From: Mycobacterium sp. PO1
GTDB lineage: Bacteria; Actinomycetota; Actinomycetes; Mycobacteriales; Mycobacteriaceae
Assembly: GCF_017312405.1 (NCBI RefSeq)
Contig: NZ_BLTG01000014.1
Span: 48,391-112,390, forward strand
DNA: 64,000 nt
Reading direction: 5' to 3'
The position numbers and the translations under genes were made by a program. Of the stretch, positions 57,970-64,000 are shown piece by piece (position 1 is the stretch's first letter; every line of letters begins with the position of its first letter). The notes beneath the pieces were generated by a model. It saw nothing but the letters and a program-made list of their open reading frames with translations, was not told where the DNA came from and did no database searches.

Positions 57970-58773
57970 TCAGACGGCCTGCGTCAGGATGCGCGGCCCG
58001 TCGTCGGTGACGGCGACGGTGTGCTCCCAGTGCGCGGCGCGCGAGCCGTCCGCGGTGACCACGGTCCAGCCGTCCTCGAGCACGACGGTCTTGGTGGTGC
58101 CGAGGGTGAGCATCGGTTCGATGGCAAGCACCGAACCCACCGCCAGGTAGGGGCCCCGGCCGGGCGCACCCTCGTTGGGCAGGAACGGATCCATGTGCAT
58201 CTCCCGCCCGATGCCGTGGCCGCCATAGCCGGCCACGATCCCGAACCGCCGGTCGTGGCGCTTCTCGGCGGCGCGGGTGCCCTGCTCGATGGCGTGCGAG
58301 ACGTCGGTGAGGCGGTTACCCGGCACCATGGCCGCGATCCCGGCCTGCATCGACTCCCGCGTCGCCTGCGACAGCGCGTCGTCGACGGGGATGACCGCAC
58401 CGACCCCGAAGGTGAAGGCGGAGTCCCCGTGCCAGCCGTCGAGGATCGCACCACAGTCGATGGAAACCAGATCGCCGGCGGCCAGTGTCTCGGTGGCCGA
58501 CGGGATGCCGTGCACGACGCGATCGTTGACCGACGAGCAGATCGAAGCCGGGAAACCGTGATAGCCCTTGAACGACGGGATGCCGCCGCCGTCGCGGATC
58601 ACCGCCTCGGCCACCTGGTCGAGGTCGAGGGTGCTCACGCCGGGCGCAGCGGCCCGGTGCACGGCGCGCAGCGCGGCGGCGACGAGCGCGCCCGCCGCTG
58701 CCATCGCGTCGAGCTCACCGGCGCTTCGCTGGGGCACCGTCTTGCGGCCACGCAGGCCGGGCAGGGAGACCAT
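57970..58773 (-). CDS. map: Type I methionine aminopeptidase
   Basis: Removes the initiator methionine from nascent proteins. 267 residues from ATG 58773. Metal ligands are visible: Asp in [19 protein letters not shown], His in [15 protein letters not shown], and Glu in IEPM and HWEHTVAV. Substrate His is in [14 protein letters not shown]. It follows adk by 10 bp. In most bacteria infA follows map; here about 42 kb lies between them. Confidence 0.95.
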   Translation of the reverse strand: MVSLPGLRGRKTVPQRSAGELDAMAAAGALVAAALRAVHRAAAPGVSTLDLDQVAEAVIRDGGGIPSFKGYHGFPASICSSVNDRVVHGIPSATETLAAGDLVSIDCGAILDGWHGDSAFTFGVGAVIPVDDALSQATRESMQAGIAAMVPGNRLTDVSHAIEQGTRAAEKRHDRRFGIVAGYGGHGIGREMHMDPFLPNEGAPGRGPYLAVGSVLAIEPMLTLGTTKTVVLEDGWTVVTADGSRAAHWEHTVAVTDDGPRILTQAV

Positions 58774-58783
58774 CAACGCAGGA

Positions 58784-59329
58784 TCAGCGGCCGAGCGCCT
58801 TCAGCGCACGGGCGAAGACCTCGTCGAGCTCACCGACGGCGTCCACGGTGGCGAGGTTGTCGCTGTAGTAGTCGAGCAGCGGGGCGGTCTCGTCGCGGTA
58901 GACCTTGAAGCGGTTGCGGATGACGTCTTCGGTGTCGTCGGCGCGGCCGCGGCCCTTGAGACGGGTGACGAGTTCTTCCTCGGGGACCCGGAACTCCAGG
59001 ACGGCGTCCAGCGACAGGTTGCGCTTGGCGAGCATCTCGTCGAGCGCCTTGGCCTGCTCCACCGAGCGGGGGAACCCGTCGAGGATGAATCCCTGCGCCG
59101 CATCCTCGTCGTCGAGGCGGTCGTCGACCAGCGCATTGGTCAACGTGGCCGGCACCAGGTCACCGGCGTCGAGGTACTTCTTCGCCTCCAGACCCAGCTC
59201 GGTGCCGTTGGTGATGTTGAACCGGAACAGGTCGCCGGTGGAGATCTGTGGGATCTCGAGCTTCTCGGCCAGCTTCTGCGCCTGGGTGCCTTTGCCCGCC
59301 CCCGGCGGTCCCAACAACACGATTCTCAC
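58784..59329 (-). CDS. adk: Adenylate kinase
   Basis: 181-residue AMP kinase. P-loop [19 protein letters not shown]-binding segment [11 protein letters not shown] and [14 protein letters not shown], with the short LID ([12 protein letters not shown]) typical of actinobacteria. It overlaps secY by 4 bp. Confidence 0.97.
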   Translation of the reverse strand: MRIVLLGPPGAGKGTQAQKLAEKLEIPQISTGDLFRFNITNGTELGLEAKKYLDAGDLVPATLTNALVDDRLDDEDAAQGFILDGFPRSVEQAKALDEMLAKRNLSLDAVLEFRVPEEELVTRLKGRGRADDTEDVIRNRFKVYRDETAPLLDYYSDNLATVDAVGELDEVFARALKALGR

Positions 59330-60663
59330 TTCAGGAACCCTTCATAGTTGCGCTGCATGAGCTGGCTTTCGATTTGTTTCACGGTGTCCAGGCCGACGCC
59401 GATCATGATCAGCACCGCAGTGCCGCCGAACGGCAGGTTCTGCACCGACCCGGTGTTGCCGACCTGCAGGAACAGGTTCGGCAGGACGGCGATGCTGCCC
59501 AGGTAGATCGAGCCGGGCAGCGTGATGCGCGACAGCACGAACCGCAGGTAGTCCGCGGTCGGCTTGCCGGGCCGGATGCCCGGGATGAACCCGCCGTACT
59601 TCTTCATCTCGTCAGCACGTTCGTCGGGGTTGAACGTGATGGAGACGTAGAAGTAGGTGAAGAACACGATCAGGCCGAAGTACAGGGCGATGTAGACCGG
59701 ATCGGCCGGGTTGGTCAGGTAGTCGGCGACGAACGACTGCCACCAGCCGGTGCTGGGGTTGTCGCTGGCGCTGGTGATCAGCTGGGTGATCAGGTGCGGG
59801 ATGTAGATCAACGACGACGCGAAGATGACCGGGATGACGCCGGCCTGGTTGACCTTCAACGGCAGGTAGGTCGACGTGCCGCCGTACATGCGCCGGCCCA
59901 CCATCCGCTTGGCGTACTGGACCGGGATCCGGCGCTGGCCCTGCTCGACGAAGACCACACCGATGATGATGATCAGCGCCGCGATGCAGACCAGCGTGAA
60001 AACCATGCCGCCGCGGCTGTCCAGGATGGACTTGCCCTCACCGGGGATGGCGGCGGCGATGCTGGCGAAGATCATCAGCGACATGCCGTTGCCGACGCCG
60101 CGCTCGGTGACCAGCTCGCCCATCCACATCACCAGCGCCGCGCCGGCGGTCATGACGATGACCATCGTGGCGAGGGTGACGAAGTTCAGGCCCTCGCTCT
60201 GGCCCTGGATGATGTCCAGCGAGCAGCCCTGCAGCAGGCCGCCGTTGGCGGCCAGCGCGACGACGCTGGTGGACTGCAGGATCGCCAGCGCGATCGTCAG
60301 ATACCGGGTGTACTGCGTGAGCTTGGCCTGTCCCGCCTGCCCCTCCTTGCGGAGCTGTTCGAAGCGCGGGATCACCACGCCGAGCAGCTGCACGATGATG
60401 CTGGCGGTGATGTACGGCATGACGCCGACGGCGAACACCGACAGCTGCAGCAGCGCGCCGCCGGAGAACAGGTTGATCAGCGAATAGATCTGCCCGGACT
60501 CACCGCCGGTGGCCTGGGTGATGCACTGCTGCACGTTGGGGTAGTTCACGCCCGGCGAGGGGACCGAGGCACCCACCCGGTAGAGAAGGACGATGCCCAG
60601 CGTGAACAGGATCTTTCGCCTCAGGTCGACCGTTCGCAGTGATGAGATGAAAGCCGAGAGCAC
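59326..60663 (-). CDS. secY: Preprotein translocase subunit SecY
   Basis: Channel subunit of the Sec translocon, 445 residues with about ten helices. Signature segments: [43 protein letters not shown] and [28 protein letters not shown] at 60663 has AGGAGG 5 nt upstream; the frame is open to 60678 without a site. It leads secY-adk-map. Confidence 0.96.
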   Translation of the reverse strand: MLSAFISSLRTVDLRRKILFTLGIVLLYRVGASVPSPGVNYPNVQQCITQATGGESGQIYSLINLFSGGALLQLSVFAVGVMPYITASIIVQLLGVVIPRFEQLRKEGQAGQAKLTQYTRYLTIALAILQSTSVVALAANGGLLQGCSLDIIQGQSEGLNFVTLATMVIVMTAGAALVMWMGELVTERGVGNGMSLMIFASIAAAIPGEGKSILDSRGGMVFTLVCIAALIIIIGVVFVEQGQRRIPVQYAKRMVGRRMYGGTSTYLPLKVNQAGVIPVIFASSLIYIPHLITQLITSASDNPSTGWWQSFVADYLTNPADPVYIALYFGLIVFFTYFYVSITFNPDERADEMKKYGGFIPGIRPGKPTADYLRFVLSRITLPGSIYLGSIAVLPNLFLQVGNTGSVQNLPFGGTAVLIMIGVGLDTVKQIESQLMQRNYEGFLK

Positions 60664-60840
60664 TCTTTCCTCCTGCACGGCCGAGTGACGATCGCGGCGT
60701 GCTCCGTGGCTGGCGTGACCAGCGTCGTGGTTAAGTCGTATACGCGACGGGACCGGCAGGCGATTGGCCTGCGCAGGTCACGCGTCCAAACAGTCTACGA
60801 GACTAACAGTTGCATCTCCGTTGGCCCGAATCCGAGCCCC

Positions 60841-60873
60841 ATTCGACGCCCGATTCGACGCTCGATTCGGCGC
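60841..60873. repeat. Three 12-bp tandem units upstream of the methyltransferase cluster
   Basis: ATTCGACGC, ATTCGACGC and ATTCGGCGC occur at 60841, 60853 and 60865, a 12-bp period, in the 265-bp gap between the divergent secY and methyltransferase genes. Short direct repeats of this kind may bind a regulator; no protein is identified. The rest of the gap shows no clear promoter motif. Confidence 0.65.
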
Positions 60874-60928
60874 GTACAGTGGGGGCAAGTCATTAACTCG
60901 CCTAACTAATACGTCTCGAGGGATGGGC

Positions 60929-61861
60929 ATGCCACGTACTGACAACGACACCTGGGATCTCGCCTCCAGCGTGGGCGCCACCGCGACGATGGTGGCCGCC
61001 GCACGGGCGGTCGCCAGCCGCGCCGACCAGCCGGTCATCGACGATCCGTTCGCCGCGCCCCTGGTGCGCGCGGTCGGTATCGATTTCTTCACCCGGCTCG
61101 CCACGGGTGAACTGACCCCCGCCGATCTGGACGCCGGGGACGGCGACGGCGGCTCCTCCCCCGTCGGCATGAGCCGGTTCGCCGACGGCATGGCCGCCCG
61201 GACCCGCTTCTTCGACGACTTCTTCGCCGACGCGGCGGCCGCCGGAGTCCGCCAGGCCGTCATCCTGGCCTCCGGACTGGACGCCCGCGCCTACCGACTC
61301 GGTTGGCCGCAGGACATGGTGGTCTACGAGATCGATCAACCCGAGGTGATCGAGTTCAAGACGACGACGCTGGCCGGCCTCGGCGCCGAGCCGACCGCAC
61401 AGCTGCGCACCGTCGGCATCGATCTGCGTCAGGACTGGCCGGCCGCCCTGGCCGCCGCCGGCTTCGATGCCAACGCCCCGACAGCCTGGATCGCCGAAGG
61501 CCTGCTGGGCTACCTACCACCCGATGGGCAGGACCGCCTGCTCGACCAGATCGGCGAACTGAGCGCGCCCGGCAGCCGACTGGGCGCCGAAGCGGTGCCG
61601 TCGCATCACGACCTCGACGAGCAGGAACTGCGGGAGCGGATGCAGCAGTCCACCGACCGCTGGCGCGACCAGGGTTTCGACCTCGACTTCTCCGAGCTCG
61701 TGTTCCTCGGTGAGCGCAATGACGTCACCGACTACCTGCGCAAGGCCGGGTGGACCGTGGACCCGACCCCCACCAACGATCTGCTGGTCCGCTACGGCCT
61801 GGCGCCGCTGGACGACGACGAGGGATTCGCCGAGGTCGTCTACGTGTCGGCGACGAAGTAG
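60929..61861 (+). CDS. SAM-dependent methyltransferase (TIGR00027 family), copy 1
   Basis: 310 residues from ATG 60929, where GAGGG is 6 nt upstream (an ATG at 60923 is alternative). It has the family start [21 protein letters not shown], the SAM-binding [13 protein letters not shown] and VYEIDQP, and [13 protein letters not shown]. These mycobacterial proteins resemble O-methyltransferases (PPM2-like); substrate unknown. First of three tandem paralogues. Confidence 0.9.
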   Translation: MPRTDNDTWDLASSVGATATMVAAARAVASRADQPVIDDPFAAPLVRAVGIDFFTRLATGELTPADLDAGDGDGGSSPVGMSRFADGMAARTRFFDDFFADAAAAGVRQAVILASGLDARAYRLGWPQDMVVYEIDQPEVIEFKTTTLAGLGAEPTAQLRTVGIDLRQDWPAALAAAGFDANAPTAWIAEGLLGYLPPDGQDRLLDQIGELSAPGSRLGAEAVPSHHDLDEQELRERMQQSTDRWRDQGFDLDFSELVFLGERNDVTDYLRKAGWTVDPTPTNDLLVRYGLAPLDDDEGFAEVVYVSATK

Positions 61862-61871
61862 GGCTGCGACG

Positions 61872-62765
61872 ATGCGCACCGACGGTGACAGCTGGGATCT
61901 GGCGTCCAGCGTGGGCGCCACCGCCACATCGGTGGCGGCGTCCCGCGCGTTGGCCAGCCGGGGGCCCGATCCGCTCATCGAGGACCCGTACGCGGCCACC
62001 CTGGTCAAAGCGGTGGGGCTGCCCCACTTCGTCAAGATGGCCGAGGGTCAGCTCGACGTCGACGACCCGTTGTTCAGCGCACGGCAGATGTGCGAACACA
62101 TCGCTGTGCGCACCCGGTTCTTCGATCAGCTGTTCACCGATGCGTGCGCGGCCGGAATCCGGCAGGCCGTCATTCTGGCCTCCGGTCTGGACACCCGCGC
62201 CTACCGGTTGGCCTGGCCGGCGGGCACGGTCGTGTTCGAGATCGATCAGCCCGCCGTCATCGACTTCAAGACCCAGGTGCTCACCGACGCCGGTGCGACG
62301 CCGGCGGCCGAGCGCCGAACCGTCGGCGTCGATCTGCGCGACGACTGGCCGCGCGCACTGCGCGACGGCGGATTCGATCCCGGCCAGCCCACGGCGTGGA
62401 TCGCCGAGGGGCTGCTGATCTATCTGCCGCCCGAGGCGCAGGACCGGCTGCTGGACGCCGTCACCGAACTGTCGGCGCCGGGCAGCCGGTTGGCCACCGA
62501 GCACATGGACGCCAAGGCGCTGACCGGTGACTGGGCCAAGGCGATGACCGAACGTGGCCGCCGCCTCGGCAGCACGATCGATCTGACCGAGCTGTTCTAC
62601 ACCGGGACCCGCAACTCCGCGGCCGACCACCTGCGTGCGCAAGGATGGTCGGTGACGGTGCAGCCGAATTCGGACGCCTACGTGGCCAACGGGTTTGCAC
62701 CGCCGGCTGATGAGTTGATCGCGTTGACGGGCGACTCCGGTTACCTGACGGCGCAGCTGGGATAG
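61872..62765 (+). CDS. SAM-dependent methyltransferase (TIGR00027 family), copy 2
   Basis: 297 residues from ATG 61872, 10 bp after copy 1. Motifs: [41 protein letters not shown] and [13 protein letters not shown]. Same family, diverged in the middle and C-terminal parts (residues about 205-297). Confidence 0.9.
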   Translation: MRTDGDSWDLASSVGATATSVAASRALASRGPDPLIEDPYAATLVKAVGLPHFVKMAEGQLDVDDPLFSARQMCEHIAVRTRFFDQLFTDACAAGIRQAVILASGLDTRAYRLAWPAGTVVFEIDQPAVIDFKTQVLTDAGATPAAERRTVGVDLRDDWPRALRDGGFDPGQPTAWIAEGLLIYLPPEAQDRLLDAVTELSAPGSRLATEHMDAKALTGDWAKAMTERGRRLGSTIDLTELFYTGTRNSAADHLRAQGWSVTVQPNSDAYVANGFAPPADELIALTGDSGYLTAQLG

Positions 62766-62773
62766 GAGCGCGG

Positions 62774-63685
62774 ATGGCACGCACCGGTGACGATTCCTGG
62801 GATCTGGCCTCCAGTGTCGGCGCGACGGCGACGATGGTGGCCGCGGCCCGGGCCATGGCCAGCGCAGCAGACGACCCGCTGATCGACGATCCGTGGGCGG
62901 CGCCGCTGGTGCGGGCGGTGGGGCTGGACTTCTTCACCAAGATGCTCGATGGCGACCTGGACCTGTCGCAGATTCCCAACTCGTCACCGGAGCGGTTGCG
63001 GGCGATGATCGACGCGATGGCCTCGCGGACCAAGTTCTTCGACGACCATTGCATCGACTCGACGGCGGCCGGGATCCGTCAGGTGGTGATTCTGGCTTCG
63101 GGGCTGGACTCACGCGCCTACCGGCTGCCGTGGCCGACGGGGACGGTCGTCTACGAGCTGGACCAACCGAAGGTGATCGAGTTCAAGTCGGCGACTCTGG
63201 CGGAGGCGGGTGCGCGACCGACCGCGCAGCGGCGGGCCATCCCGATCGATCTGCGTGAGGATTGGCCGTCGGCGTTGCGCGCGGCCGGCTTCGATCCCTC
63301 CGCGCCGGCCGCCTGGCTCGCCGAGGGGTTGTTGATCTATCTGCCACCCGACGCCCAGGACCGGCTCTTCGATCAGATCACCGCGCTGTCCGCGCCGGGC
63401 AGCACGTTGGCCACTGAATACGCCCCGGGCATCATCGATTTCGACGCCGACAAGGCGCGCGAGCTGTCCGCTCCGCTGCGGGAGCACGGTCTCGACATCG
63501 ACATGGCCGAGCTCGTGTACTCCGGGGAGCGCAGCCACGTGATGCCGTACCTCACCGAGACCGGCTGGCAGGTGTCTGGAATCCCCCGCTATGACTTGTT
63601 CATGCGGCACGGCCTCACACCGCCCGACGTGGCCGAGGACACCGACCCGCTCGGCGAGATCGTCTACGTCAGCGCGGTGCGCTAG
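62774..63685 (+). CDS. SAM-dependent methyltransferase (TIGR00027 family), copy 3
   Basis: 303 residues from ATG 62774, 8 bp after copy 2, with AGGAGCGG upstream. Motifs: [54 protein letters not shown]. Likely co-transcribed with copies 1 and 2. Confidence 0.9.
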   Translation: MARTGDDSWDLASSVGATATMVAAARAMASAADDPLIDDPWAAPLVRAVGLDFFTKMLDGDLDLSQIPNSSPERLRAMIDAMASRTKFFDDHCIDSTAAGIRQVVILASGLDSRAYRLPWPTGTVVYELDQPKVIEFKSATLAEAGARPTAQRRAIPIDLREDWPSALRAAGFDPSAPAAWLAEGLLIYLPPDAQDRLFDQITALSAPGSTLATEYAPGIIDFDADKARELSAPLREHGLDIDMAELVYSGERSHVMPYLTETGWQVSGIPRYDLFMRHGLTPPDVAEDTDPLGEIVYVSAVR

Positions 63686-63748
63686 GGGTCGGCTTTTTGT
63701 GTCTGGCCGGTGGCGCCCGGGAGGCGCTCACCCTGACGCCCACTCGCC

Positions 63749-64000
63749 CTAGTTTCGCGGTGGTGGTTGGGGTTGGAAGGGTTCGTACCACCACCAGTCG
63801 GCGCGTTCGCCGGTCGGCCCCGTGCAGGGCGCGACGGCCGGTGGCGGCTGTGTGGGTGGGCGCGCCAGCGAGGCGTTGGTCAGGGCCTGGCCGTCGGCGT
63901 CGGTGACCACAAGCTGGTGGGCAGGGCCGGTCAGGGTGATCCCACCGGCGTGGTGCAGCCGGTGATGGTACGGACAGACCAGAGGGTGTCGCACGAATCG
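63749..64000 (-). CDS. HNH endonuclease / 13E12-type DUF222 protein, C-terminal end (cut by window edge)
   Basis: The frame runs off the right edge. The visible 83 residues begin RFVRHPLVCPYHHRLHHAGG, the C-terminal HNH part of mycobacterial 13E12-repeat-family proteins (DUF222-HNH), and end in a Pro-rich tail (WYEPFQPQPPPRN). Start and the rest of the DUF222 domain lie outside the window. Such genes are found in mobile or repeated copies. Confidence 0.75.
   Translation of the reverse strand, partial: RFVRHPLVCPYHHRLHHAGGITLTGPAHQLVVTDADGQALTNASLARPPTQPPPAVAPCTGPTGERADWWWYEPFQPQPPPRN

Overview
The window reads as a chromosomal segment of a non-tuberculous, probably fast-growing mycobacterium (Mycolicibacterium-like). 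It is GC-rich, carries an ESX-4 type VII secretion locus next to cutinases and the rpoA ribosomal operon, and holds mycobacterial families: the TIGR00027 methyltransferases, a 13E12-type HNH protein, F420-dependent enzymes and many universal stress proteins. I identified the species group only from gene content and remembered synteny; no search was run.

Left part (1-15.8 kb): ESX-4 core genes (eccC4 cut by the left edge, eccD4-mycP4, eccB4), a CGNR regulator with a divergent EamA exporter, three tandem cutinases, then on the minus strand infA-rpmJ-rpsM-rpsK-rpsD-rpoA-rplQ-truA. This order matches the Rv3447c-Rv3462c stretch of M. tuberculosis.

Middle part (16-48.3 kb): about 32 kb of stress, dormancy and redox genes lie between infA and a homologue of Rv3463, genes that I recall as neighbours in M. 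tuberculosis. The block holds six universal stress proteins (one membrane-anchored), a SulP transporter, an MgtE-like protein, a CtpF-like P-type ATPase, a CNNM/CorC protein, a 1-Cys peroxiredoxin, two alpha/beta hydrolases, a persulfide-metabolism block (MBL-rhodanese, thioredoxin, rhodanese-DUF2892, TauE/SafE, CstR-like repressor, DUF302), an acetyl-CoA-forming operon (acetyl-CoA synthetase, E1 alpha, E1 beta, E2, acyl carrier protein, ANTAR protein), two SRPBCC paralogues, and a histidine kinase beside a receiver/thioredoxin-reductase-like fusion. Two kinds of operator-like sequence tie it together: DosR-like boxes (best TAGGGACGAAAGTCCCTA) before several stress genes, and ATACCC-type palindromes of the CsoR/CstR class before the peroxiredoxin and persulfide genes. 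Two unusually small genes (54 and 30 codons) sit between the thioredoxin and a zinc-ribbon-like membrane protein.

Right part (48.3-64 kb): an F420-type oxidoreductase (Rv3463-like), rmlB-rmlC, a valine-catabolism operon (mmsA, acyl-CoA dehydrogenase, mmsB), a HAD hydrolase, a NarL-type response regulator with a GAF histidine kinase, a MarR regulator, then map-adk-secY on the minus strand, three tandem SAM-dependent methyltransferases and the C-terminal end of an HNH protein cut by the right edge. secY-adk-map and infA-...-rplQ are all on the minus strand in the classic spc/alpha order, so about 42 kb separates map from infA inside what is one contiguous array in many bacteria. No tRNA, rRNA, CRISPR array, insertion sequence or phage gene was recognised.
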